Positions 26,531 to 34,537 of a stretch of 64,000 nucleotides of DNA are shown here, piece after piece (positions within the stretch are counted from its first letter, which is position 1; every line of letters starts with the position of its first letter). Source of the stretch: Acidimicrobiaceae bacterium. GTDB taxonomy: Bacteria; Actinomycetota; Acidimicrobiia; Acidimicrobiales; RAAP-2. The notes beneath the pieces are model-generated. The model did not search any database. It had not been told where the DNA came from and saw nothing but the letters and a program-made list of their open reading frames with translations. The stretch lies in NCBI GenBank assembly GCA_003132305.1, contig PKXJ01000032.1, positions 185,358 to 249,357 on the forward strand. The letters are read 5' to 3'. Both the position numbers and the translations under genes were made by a program.

Positions 26531-27456
26531 GTCGCGCGACGCGCGTCCTCGTCACGGGCGCGGCCGGTCAAGTCGGTGTTGATCTTCAGGACACCCTTCG
26601 AGGCGTGACGCCGCTTGGGGGTGACGCGTCCTTTCAACCTGATGGAAGGCCCGTCGGAGAACACGAGTTTGAAGTGTTGGGACTCAACCGACGCGACCTC
26701 GACGTCACTGATCGTGACGCGGTTCTTCGTTCATTGCACGCCGCGCGTCCCGACGTGGTCGTCCACCTGGCGGCCTACACGGCCGTCGACCGAGCGGAAG
26801 AGGACGTCGAGAACTGCTTTAACGTCAACGAGCAAGGTACGGCGTTGATGTCCCTCGGCGCGAGTGAGATCGGCGCCCATCTCATCACCATCTCCACCGA
26901 CTACGTGTTTGACGGCACCAAGGGTGCCGCGTACCTCGAATTCGACGAACCACGACCACTGAGCGTCTACGGCGCTTCGAAACGTGAGGGGGAACGCCAC
27001 TGCACCCCCGGGGACACGATCGTTCGCACGTCGTGGGTTATGGGCGTGCGGGGTAATAACGTCGTGCACGTGATTGCTGAGCGCGCCGCGTCGGGCGCCA
27101 ACGTTCGCTTCGTGGACGATCAGATGGGCACCGTGACGGCCGCGAGCGATCTGGCGAGGTCTCTCGTGAGCTTGGTGCGTGCGCGACCCGGTGGCGTCTG
27201 GCACGTGGCGAACAGCGGAGCCACGACCTGGTTCGACGTGGCGGCCCACGTGGGTGATCTGCTCAATCGTGGCGAAGAGTTCGCGACGCCCATTTCGACT
27301 AGTGAACTGTCGCCGCCGCCACTGGCGACGCGGCCCGCGAGGAGCGATCTCGACACCAATAAGTTCACGTCGAGCTTCGGTGAACTGCCCCCGTGGCGAG
27401 ACGCGGTCGCGAGGCTGGTCTTCGATCGACCCCGACGTGGAGAGGTCCCCTCGTGA
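26527..27456 (+). CDS. rfbD: dTDP-4-dehydrorhamnose reductase
   Basis: 309-residue short-chain reductase of dTDP-rhamnose synthesis. VLVTGAAGQVGVDL is the NAD(P) loop; HLAAYTAVDRAEED, STDYVFDGTK, and YGASKREGER with the catalytic Tyr/Lys follow. Residues 25-50 hold an insertion not typical of RmlD. Start GTG 26527 overlaps birA by GTGA, and the gene overlaps the glycosyltransferase in the same way. The trio points to a rhamnose-containing envelope glycan. Confidence 0.9.
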   Translation: MSRATRVLVTGAAGQVGVDLQDTLRGVTPLGGDASFQPDGRPVGEHEFEVLGLNRRDLDVTDRDAVLRSLHAARPDVVVHLAAYTAVDRAEEDVENCFNVNEQGTALMSLGASEIGAHLITISTDYVFDGTKGAAYLEFDEPRPLSVYGASKREGERHCTPGDTIVRTSWVMGVRGNNVVHVIAERAASGANVRFVDDQMGTVTAASDLARSLVSLVRARPGGVWHVANSGATTWFDVAAHVGDLLNRGEEFATPISTSELSPPPLATRPARSDLDTNKFTSSFGELPPWRDAVARLVFDRPRRGEVPS

Positions 27457-28292
27457 TCGACGTGGCCAACGACGTGGTCGCGGTGATCGTGGACTACCAC
27501 GCTGACCAGGTGTTGGTGGAATGCGTGGACTCACTCTTTGACAACGACGTCGAAGCGATTGTCGTCGTAGAAAATGGAGAGGTGGGCTCGGTGCCCACGT
27601 CGTTGCTCGAGCCGGGAATTGTGCTCGTGTCACCGGGAGTGAATCTCGGTTACGGGCGTGGTGTCAATCGAGGCGTTGCCGCCGCGCGCCGGTCCAAGTA
27701 CGTGCTCGTCTCCAATCCCGACGTCGTGGTGCACGAGGGGGGCGTGCGGGCCCTCGCGGAGTACCTCGAGAGTCACCGCGAGGTCGCGCTCGTTGGCCCC
27801 TTGATACTTCGACCCGACGGCACGGTCTACCCCTCGAAACGAGTGTTCCCCAACGTCTGGCTCGCGGGTCTGCACGCGATACTGGCGCCGCTGTGGCCGA
27901 CGAATCCCGCGACGAAGCGGTACCGCTCAACGAGAAGTGACGGCACCGTGGACTGGGTGTCGGGTGCCTGTTTTCTCGTTCGCCGTGCGGCTTTTGAAAA
28001 GGTGGGCGGATTTGACGAGCGCTACTTCATGTTCGCCGAAGATATGGCGCTCTGCTGGCAGTTACGAGAGCACGGCTATCAGGTGGCCGCGACGAGCGAC
28101 GCGGTGGTCACCCACATTGAAGGCGTGTCGCGCTCGAGGGTGTCGCGCGAAATGCTGATCGCGCACCACCAAAGTGCCCTTCGCTTCGAGATGCAGACCG
28201 CTCGGGGATGGCGCCGCGCGCTCGTGCCCGTGGCGAGCCTGGTCCTTAGCCTGCGCCTCGTTCTCGTGCTCCTCGCGCGCCCTAAGACCTAA
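27453..28292 (+). CDS. GT2-family glycosyltransferase (rhamnosyltransferase-like)
   Basis: 279 residues. VVAVIVDYHADQVLVECVDSL begins the GT-A fold, VVVENGEVG and GYGRGVNRG follow, SNPDVVV is the DxD-like metal site, and DWVSGACFLVRRAAFEKVGGFDERYFMFAEDMALCW is the acceptor region seen in WbbL-like enzymes. Its coupling to rfbD suggests dTDP-rhamnose as donor (inference). A hydrophobic helix near the C-terminus (ALVPVASLVLSLRLVLVLL) may bind the membrane. GTG start in a GTGA overlap. Confidence 0.88.
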   Translation: MIDVANDVVAVIVDYHADQVLVECVDSLFDNDVEAIVVVENGEVGSVPTSLLEPGIVLVSPGVNLGYGRGVNRGVAAARRSKYVLVSNPDVVVHEGGVRALAEYLESHREVALVGPLILRPDGTVYPSKRVFPNVWLAGLHAILAPLWPTNPATKRYRSTRSDGTVDWVSGACFLVRRAAFEKVGGFDERYFMFAEDMALCWQLREHGYQVAATSDAVVTHIEGVSRSRVSREMLIAHHQSALRFEMQTARGWRRALVPVASLVLSLRLVLVLLARPKT

Positions 28293-28606
28293 GGGTCCCA
28301 TCGCGTAGAATATCTCGTGGGCTACGAGTGGTCTGTGGTTGAAAGTCGATGCCAGTCGCGGGCGAAACGACCCACGTAAGGCGTCTTGTTGACGCTGAGC
28401 ATGGCGCGGTTTAGAAGTAAGTCCTGCCCCGGGGCGATCATCGTGATCGTCGAGGGAGCCGGTGAAGTGTGCGAGAACACACTGGGAGAGCGCAAGCTGC
28501 CCAGGGTACGCACGGACACCGCCGCAGGCAGGTGTGGGGTCAAAGACCAGGTCAGCACTCGTAGCCCTCTTGATGTCCCCGTTCGACCGGTAGGGTGAAG
28601 CACGAT
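28293..28606. other. 314-nt intergenic region before secA
   Basis: No gene or RNA family recognised on either strand. The plus strand has a small hairpin (TGTGCGAGAACACA) and GGTGTGGGGTCAAAGACC. A minus-strand frame (28322-28603) encodes a small protein with APGQDLLLNRAMLSVNKTP, but its 5' end covers the secA promoter and I see no ribosome site. It does not match tmRNA, SRP RNA or RNase P consensus as far as I can read. Confidence 0.4.
28591..28596 (+). promoter_or_regulatory. -10 element of secA
   Basis: TAGGGT, 10 nt before the ATG at 28607; TTGATG lies 15 nt further upstream. The leader is very short or absent. Confidence 0.5.
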
Positions 28607-31294
28607 ATGAGCGTATTACAGAAGATTTTGAAGGCCGGCGAGGGCAAGCGAGTTCGCCAACTCGCGGAGTTAGTCCCGCCAATTAACGAGCTCGCCGGCG
28701 AGATGGCGGCCCTAACGGACGCCGAACTGCGCGCAAAGACCGACGTCTTTCGTGAGCGTCTCATCGAAGGCGAAACCCTCGACGACCTGTTGATCGAGGC
28801 CTTTGCCGTGGTCCGAGAGGCCGCGACGCGCGTGCTCGGTCAGCGCCACTACGACGTGCAACTCATGGGCGGGATGGCGTTGCACTTTGGCTGGATCGCT
28901 GAAATGAAGACCGGTGAGGGAAAGACCCTCGTGTCGACGTTGCCGGTCTACTTGAACGCGCTCGCCGGTAACGGTGTCCACGTCGTGACGGTGAACGACT
29001 ACCTCGCCACGCGCGACGCGAACTGGATGGGCGAACTCCACCGGTTCCTGGGCCTCACGGTCGGTCGCGTGGGACCGGACCTCCAAGAGTTCGACGAAAA
29101 GCGCGAGGCCTACGCCGCGGACGTGACCTACGGCACGAACACCGAGTTCGGCTTCGACTACCTTCGCGACAACATGGCCCGACGCGCCGAGCACATGGTC
29201 CAGCGCGGACACCGCTACGCCATTGTCGACGAGGTCGACTCGATTTTGATCGACGAGGCGCGAACGCCACTCATCATCTCGGGGCCGGCCTCTGACGTCA
29301 CCAAGCTCTACTACCAGTTCGCGTCCATCGCTCGCTCGCTCACCCGCGACACTGACTACGAGGTGGACGAGGAGAAGAAGACGGTCATGCCCACGGAAGC
29401 CGGTATTGAGAAGGTCGAGCGTCAACTCGGCGTGACCAACCTCTACGACGCGGTGGCGACGAACTACGTGCACCAACTCGGCCAGGCGCTGCGGGCCAAG
29501 GAACTCTTCCACCGCGACAAGGACTACCTGGTCGACGCCGGTGAGGTGAAGATCGTCGACGAGTTCACCGGGCGCACCCTCGAGGGTCGTCGCTGGAGCG
29601 ACGGTCTGCACCAGGCCGTCGAGGCCAAGGAGCGCGTGCGTATCCAAGAGGAGAATCACACGTGGGCGACGGTCACCCTGCAGAACTACTTCCGTCTCTA
29701 CGAGAAGCTCGCCGGCATGACGGGTACCGCCGAAACGGAAGCCGCGGAGTTTGGTAACACGTACAAGCTCTCGGTCGTGCCGATTCCCACCAATGAACCG
29801 GCGATTCGCGATGACAAGGCCGATCTCATCTACAAGACCGAGGCCGCGAAGTTCTCAGCCATCGTGGACGACGTGCGCGAGCGTTCCGACTTGGGACAAC
29901 CCATTCTGCTCGGTACCGCGTCGGTCGAGAAGTCCGAGCTGTTGAGCCGCGAACTCTCCAAGGCCGGCATCACGCACGAGGTCTTGAACGCGAAGCAACA
30001 CTTTCGCGAGGCCGAGATTGTCGCCCAAGCCGGACGCAAGGGCGCCGTCACGGTGGCGACGAACATGGCCGGTCGAGGCGTCGACGTGATTCTCGGAGGC
30101 AACTTCGAAGGACTCGCGGTGCGTGACGCCGCCGCTCAAGGCTTCGCGCCCGGAAGTGAGGAGTACGAGGCGGCCTATCAAAAGGCGTGCGCCAAGTGGA
30201 AGCCGGTCACGCAAAGCGACGGGGATCAGGTGCGGGCCCTCGGGGGACTGTACGTGCTCGGCACCGAGCGGCACGACTCGCGACGCATTGACAATCAGTT
30301 ACGGGGTCGTTCGGGGCGCCAGGGCGACCCCGGCGAAAGTCGCTTCTACCTCTCGCTCGAAGACGAACTCCTGCGAGTGTTCGCGACCGGCGCGGTGTCG
30401 TGGGTCATGGATCGCACCATGCCCGAGGACGAGGCGATTGAGGCAAAAATGGTGTCGAAGGCGATTGAGCGCGCGCAGAACACCGTCGAAGCGCGCAACG
30501 CCGAAATTCGTAAGGACGTCCTTAAGTACGACGAAGTCATGAACGAACAGCGCAAGGTCATCTACGGCCGTCGTCAGCAGGTTATCGACGGTGAGGATAT
30601 TCACGACGCGACCCTCGAGATGCTCGAAGAAAAGCTCACCGAAGCCATTGACGCTCAACTCGGCAACGGCTTCGTCGAAGAGTGGGATCTGAACGCCCTG
30701 GTCTTGGATCTTCAGTCGCTCTATCCGACCGAACAAACCGTCGAGTCGCTGCGCGCCTACAGCGACGTCGACGACGTCGTGGCCCTCGTCGTCGACGAAG
30801 CCGTTGGTCAGTACGAAAAGAAGTCGGAGAACTTTCCCGGAGGTCTCGACACCGCCAAGGAGATAGAGCGTGACGTCATGCTCCAAATTCTGGACCAGCG
30901 TTGGCGTGATCATCTCTCGGACATGGACTATCTGCGAGACGGTATCCACCTTCGCCAGGTCGCCCAACAAGACCCCTTGAACGCGTGGCAAAAAGAGGGG
31001 TACTTGATGTTCGAGCACCTGCTCGACGCCGTCGATGTTGACTACGTTCGCTACATCACCCACGTCGAGGCCGCGATCGAGCCGGCCGCGGCCGGTGACG
31101 AGGACGAGGGGCTCGAGGGCGCACTGACGAACGCCGACGCCGTGGCGCCCGGCGCGACCGAACTGCCCGCGCAGGAAGCCGCGCCCAAGGGCGCGCCCAA
31201 AGCTGGCGCCAAGCACACGGAAAAGATCGGTCGAAACGATCCCTGCTGGTGTGGCTCGAAACGCAAGTTCAAGCAGTGCCATGGCCGACCCTAA
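28607..31294 (+). CDS. secA: Preprotein translocase ATPase SecA
   Basis: 895 residues. Walker A MKTGEGKTLVSTLPVYLNAL, DYLATRDANWMG, VDEVDSILIDEARTPLIISG, MAGRGVDVILGG, QLRGRSGRQGDPG and the C-terminal zinc motif GRNDPCWCGSKRKFKQCH are all present. It drives Sec-dependent export across the cytoplasmic membrane. The second codon-region ATG at 28607 (MSVLQKIL) is the conserved start. The last 14 nt overlap prfB. Confidence 0.97.
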   Translation: MSVLQKILKAGEGKRVRQLAELVPPINELAGEMAALTDAELRAKTDVFRERLIEGETLDDLLIEAFAVVREAATRVLGQRHYDVQLMGGMALHFGWIAEMKTGEGKTLVSTLPVYLNALAGNGVHVVTVNDYLATRDANWMGELHRFLGLTVGRVGPDLQEFDEKREAYAADVTYGTNTEFGFDYLRDNMARRAEHMVQRGHRYAIVDEVDSILIDEARTPLIISGPASDVTKLYYQFASIARSLTRDTDYEVDEEKKTVMPTEAGIEKVERQLGVTNLYDAVATNYVHQLGQALRAKELFHRDKDYLVDAGEVKIVDEFTGRTLEGRRWSDGLHQAVEAKERVRIQEENHTWATVTLQNYFRLYEKLAGMTGTAETEAAEFGNTYKLSVVPIPTNEPAIRDDKADLIYKTEAAKFSAIVDDVRERSDLGQPILLGTASVEKSELLSRELSKAGITHEVLNAKQHFREAEIVAQAGRKGAVTVATNMAGRGVDVILGGNFEGLAVRDAAAQGFAPGSEEYEAAYQKACAKWKPVTQSDGDQVRALGGLYVLGTERHDSRRIDNQLRGRSGRQGDPGESRFYLSLEDELLRVFATGAVSWVMDRTMPEDEAIEAKMVSKAIERAQNTVEARNAEIRKDVLKYDEVMNEQRKVIYGRRQQVIDGEDIHDATLEMLEEKLTEAIDAQLGNGFVEEWDLNALVLDLQSLYPTEQTVESLRAYSDVDDVVALVVDEAVGQYEKKSENFPGGLDTAKEIERDVMLQILDQRWRDHLSDMDYLRDGIHLRQVAQQDPLNAWQKEGYLMFEHLLDAVDVDYVRYITHVEAAIEPAAAGDEDEGLEGALTNADAVAPGATELPAQEAAPKGAPKAGAKHTEKIGRNDPCWCGSKRKFKQCHGRP

Positions 31295-32426
31295 AGCGGA
31301 GAACGCACTTCGTAACGCCCTGGTCACGATCGAAGAGCTCGAGACCAGGTGGGACGCGGCGCGTGACTACCTAAAGATCGACGCCAGTCGGGACCGCCAC
31401 GCCGTGCTGAGAGATCTCGCGGCCGACCCTAATCTCTGGGACGACCAGGAGAACGCGCGCAAAGTCACGACCGAATTGGGTCGGCTGACGAACGATCTTG
31501 AATCCTTTGACGCCCTTCGCCGCTTGCTCGACGACGTCGTGGTGCTGGCCGAGTTCGCCCGCGAGTCGCTGAGTGCCGGTGACGCCGACTGGTCGCTCTT
31601 TGACGAACTCGCGAGCAGCGTCGAGGCACTCGGTCACGCCATCGCCGCCCTCGAAACGCAGAGTCTCTTCAGTGGTCCCTACGACGAGAACGACGCGATC
31701 GTGGAACTGCACGCCGGTGCCGGCGGCACTGACGCGCAGGACTGGACCGAGATGCTGCTTCGCATGTACTCGCGTTGGGCGGAGCGTCGAGGGTTCGGCG
31801 TGGAGATCGATGAAGCGACCGAGGGTCAAGAGGCCGGCCTCCTCTCGGCCACCTTCATCGTGAAGGGTCGCTTCGCCTACGGTTGGCTCTCGGTGGAACG
31901 TGGCGTGCACCGACTAGTGCGCATGAGCCCCTTCGACTCACAAGCGCGACGACAAACGAGCTTCGCCAGTTTGGACGTGACGCCACTGCTCGAAGACAGC
32001 GCGGCCGAGGTGGAGATCGACGAGAAGGAGTTACGCGTCGACACCTATCGCTCGTCGGGGGCGGGGGGACAGCACGTCAACAAAACGGACTCGGCGATTC
32101 GCCTGACGCACTTGCCCACGGGCGTCGTGGTGAGCTGTCAGAACGAACGCTCGCAGCACCAGAACCGGGCGCGCGCGATGCAGATCCTCGAAGCGAAGTT
32201 GGCCGAACTCGCGCGCAAGCAACGACAGGCGGAAATGGACGCGCTCAGTGGCAATCGCAGTGACAACGCCTGGGGTTCGCAGATTCGTAGCTACGTCCAG
32301 GCGCCCTATCAACTCGTGAAGGATCACCGCAGTGACTTCGAGACGGGCAACGTCGAAGCCGTCTTGGACGGAGACCTCGACGGCTTCATGGAGGCCGAGC
32401 TGCGTCGTCAACGTTCCACTTCATAA
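31281..32426 (+). CDS. prfB: Peptide chain release factor 2
   Basis: 381 residues. It recognises UGA/UAA stops and releases the peptide: GGQ loop SSGAGGQHVNKTDSA and anticodon-like SPFD (RMSPFDSQARRQ) are intact. There is no programmed +1 frameshift near the start; the frame is continuous. Start ATG 31281 lies within the secA tail (14-nt overlap); the track's 10 extra codons are shadow. A 125-nt gap with a TAGAAT precedes ftsE. Confidence 0.97.
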   Translation: MADPKAENALRNALVTIEELETRWDAARDYLKIDASRDRHAVLRDLAADPNLWDDQENARKVTTELGRLTNDLESFDALRRLLDDVVVLAEFARESLSAGDADWSLFDELASSVEALGHAIAALETQSLFSGPYDENDAIVELHAGAGGTDAQDWTEMLLRMYSRWAERRGFGVEIDEATEGQEAGLLSATFIVKGRFAYGWLSVERGVHRLVRMSPFDSQARRQTSFASLDVTPLLEDSAAEVEIDEKELRVDTYRSSGAGGQHVNKTDSAIRLTHLPTGVVVSCQNERSQHQNRARAMQILEAKLAELARKQRQAEMDALSGNRSDNAWGSQIRSYVQAPYQLVKDHRSDFETGNVEAVLDGDLDGFMEAELRRQRSTS

Positions 32427-32486
32427 AAATCCGGTTATGCGACAAATGCTTGACTTTCGTGGTCCAACGACGCGTGGTGGTCAAAC

Positions 32487-32492
32487 TAGAAT
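32487..32492 (+). promoter_or_regulatory. Probable -10 element of ftsEX
   Basis: TAGAAT 59 nt before the ftsE GTG, giving a leader with AGGGGGTGTT before the start. It would separate ftsEX from prfB. Confidence 0.4.
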
Positions 32493-32551
32493 GGACGTGG
32501 CACTGCGCCCGTGTGTCGCACAACTACCAGTAAGCCCGAGGGGGTGTTGCC

Positions 32552-33250
32552 GTGATTCGATTCGAGAATGTCTCCAAGACTTATAAGAACGGCACGTCGG
32601 CCCTCAAGAACATCTCGCTCGATATTGAAAAGGGCGAATTCGTCTTCTTGGTGGGCGCCTCGGGATCGGGCAAGACGACCTTCTTGCGACTGCTGCTTCG
32701 AGAGGAGCATCCCGACCAGGGTCGAATCCTCGAAGCGGGCCGCGACATTGGCGATCTGCCCAAGTGGCGTGTGCCCTACCTGCGACGCAATATTGGCTGC
32801 GTCTTCCAGGACTTTCGACTGCTGCCCAATAAGAGCGTCTTCGAAAACGTGGCCTTCGCCCTCGAAGTGATTGGTCGGCCCCGCTCGACGGTCGAGTCCC
32901 AAGTTCCTCAAATATTGGAGTTGGTGGGTCTTACGGATAAGTCGAAGAACCTGCCCCACGAACTTTCTGGTGGCGAGCAGCAGCGCGTGGCGGTGGCGCG
33001 AGCCTTCGTGAATCGCCCGCTCATTCTCTTGGCCGACGAACCCACGGGCAACCTTGACCCGTCGAACTCCGAGTCCATCATGGCGCTCCTCGAACGAATC
33101 AATCGTACCGGCACGACGGTCGTCATGGCCACGCACGACAAGGTCCTGGTGGACCGGATGCGCCGTCGCGTGGTGGAGCTCGATCGCGGTGAGATGATCC
33201 GTGACCAGGTGCGCGGGGTGTACGGCATTGACGAGGGAGTCACCATCTAA
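32552..33250 (+). CDS. ftsE: Cell-division ABC ATPase FtsE
   Basis: 232 residues. [15 protein letters not shown] Walker [16 protein letters not shown] signature, [12 protein letters not shown] Walker B. FtsE powers FtsX to activate peptidoglycan hydrolases at division. GTG start with GAGGGGGTGTTGCC upstream. The stop overlaps the ftsX ATG (TAATG). Confidence 0.96.
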   Translation: MIRFENVSKTYKNGTSALKNISLDIEKGEFVFLVGASGSGKTTFLRLLLREEHPDQGRILEAGRDIGDLPKWRVPYLRRNIGCVFQDFRLLPNKSVFENVAFALEVIGRPRSTVESQVPQILELVGLTDKSKNLPHELSGGEQQRVAVARAFVNRPLILLADEPTGNLDPSNSESIMALLERINRTGTTVVMATHDKVLVDRMRRRVVELDRGEMIRDQVRGVYGIDEGVTI

Positions 33251-34104
33251 TGCGCGTGTACTTTCGTTACGCCTTGAAGGAAACCATCAGTAACCTCTGG
33301 CGCAATCGCATGATGACGATCGCGGCCGTACTGACCGTCGCGGTCTCGTTGTCACTGGTCGGCTCGGCGCTGCTCTTGAAACAGAGTGCCGCGCAGGCGT
33401 CCGTCGTGTGGCAGCAGGGAACGCGGGTGTCGGTCTGGATGCAGCCCACGGCCTCCACGAGTGAGATCAGTGGCGTGCGCAGCCAGCTCGCGGATCTGCC
33501 GATCGTGAAGAACTGCGTCTACTACACCCAGGCCCAGGATCTCAAAGAAGCGAAGCAGTTGCTGCCCCAGAACGAGTGGGGCGTACTCACCGTTTCGACG
33601 ATGCCCTCGTCGTTCAGTTGCGTGCCTACGGTCCCGTCGGACGCGTTCGTCGTCATCAATACGTTCGAAAAACTGCCAGGGGTCTATCAGGTCACGGCGC
33701 CCGGACAACAGATCCGTGAGATGAATAAGGTGATTCGCGTTTTGCAGATCGTTTTCTTGGCGCTGGCGGCGGTGCTGTTGCTCTCGGCGTCGGTACTGAT
33801 TCTCAACACCATTCGAATGGCGATCTTCGCGAGGCGACGTGAAGTCTCGGTGATGAAGTTGGTCGGCGCGACGAACTGGTTTATTCGCATTCCCTACATC
33901 ATCGAAGGTTTCATTCAGGGCCTCTTGGGCGCGGCGGTCGCCATCGTCGCGGTGACCGCGTTGCACATCTGGTACCCGTTGCACAACGAGTTCCAACTCA
34001 ATACGTCGGCACTGCTGGGCACGAACGCGGTGGTCTTGGTCGTCGGCGTAGCGATTGGATCGGTCGGCTCGGCGATCGCCATTCGCCGATTCCTCGACGT
34101 TTAG
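33250..34104 (+). CDS. ftsX: Cell-division permease-like protein FtsX
   Basis: 284 residues. One N-terminal membrane helix (MTIAAVLTVAVSLSLVGSALLL), an extracytoplasmic domain of about 120 residues with a Cys pair (NCVYY and FSCVP), then three C-terminal helices with the RRREVSVMKLVGAT loop. It partners FtsE. In many actinobacteria smpB follows; here the convergent msrB does, sharing a 4-nt stop (TTAG). Confidence 0.95.
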   Translation: MRVYFRYALKETISNLWRNRMMTIAAVLTVAVSLSLVGSALLLKQSAAQASVVWQQGTRVSVWMQPTASTSEISGVRSQLADLPIVKNCVYYTQAQDLKEAKQLLPQNEWGVLTVSTMPSSFSCVPTVPSDAFVVINTFEKLPGVYQVTAPGQQIREMNKVIRVLQIVFLALAAVLLLSASVLILNTIRMAIFARRREVSVMKLVGATNWFIRIPYIIEGFIQGLLGAAVAIVAVTALHIWYPLHNEFQLNTSALLGTNAVVLVVGVAIGSVGSAIAIRRFLDV

Positions 34105-34499
34105 CTCTTCGACTCGTCGAAGTCAATGGCGAGGGAGTTCACGCAGTAGCGAAGTCCACTCGGCGTTGGTCCGTCGTTAAAGACGTGTCCCAAGTGGCCG
34201 CCGCACTTCGAACAGAGAATCTCGGTTCGTTCGCGAGAGAGTGAGCAGTCTCGTTCTTCGATGACGGTACCGGGCTCGCAGGCGTCAAAACTCGGCCAGC
34301 CGCAACCCGAGTCAAACTTTTGGGCGCTGGTAAAGAGTGTCTGACCACAGCCCCCGCAAGTAAAGACACCGTCGGCGTCGACGTGCAGCAGGGACCCCGT
34401 GAAGGGCGCCTCGGTCGCGGCCCCTCTAAGTACCGCGTACCGATCGGGGGAGAGTTCGTCTTTCCACTCGGCATCGGTCTGTTCGATCTCGTAGGGCAC
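34101..34499 (-). CDS. msrB: Peptide-methionine (R)-S-oxide reductase
   Basis: 132 residues. Two zinc-binding CxxC pairs (FTCGGCGQTLF and ILCSKCGGHLG), SGCGWPSFDA, GHVFNDGPTPSGLRYCVNSLA with the catalytic Cys. It repairs oxidised methionine. GTG start with TACAAT exactly 6 nt upstream. Confidence 0.96.
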   Translation of the reverse strand: MPYEIEQTDAEWKDELSPDRYAVLRGAATEAPFTGSLLHVDADGVFTCGGCGQTLFTSAQKFDSGCGWPSFDACEPGTVIEERDCSLSRERTEILCSKCGGHLGHVFNDGPTPSGLRYCVNSLAIDFDESKS

Positions 34500-34505
34500 G
34501 ACGCC

Positions 34506-34511
34506 ATTGTA
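34506..34511 (-). promoter_or_regulatory. -10 element of msrB (leaderless)
   Basis: TACAAT on the minus strand, 6 nt before the msrB GTG. Confidence 0.6.
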
Positions 34512-34537
34512 CCGACGTGCGCTCTTGGGGCGATCGC

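Noticed and set aside
28322-28603. Minus-strand ORF of 93 residues before secA.
   Set aside because: It covers the secA -10, has no ribosome site or leaderless promoter and I recognise no family; kept only as a note on the intergenic region.
28293-28606. tmRNA, SRP RNA, RNase P RNA or tRNA in the secA upstream gap.
   Set aside because: None of the conserved 5' or core sequences is visible on either strand; a covariance search would be needed to say more.
31251-31400. Programmed +1 frameshift in prfB.
   Set aside because: The reading frame is continuous from ATG 31281 with no in-frame early TGA.
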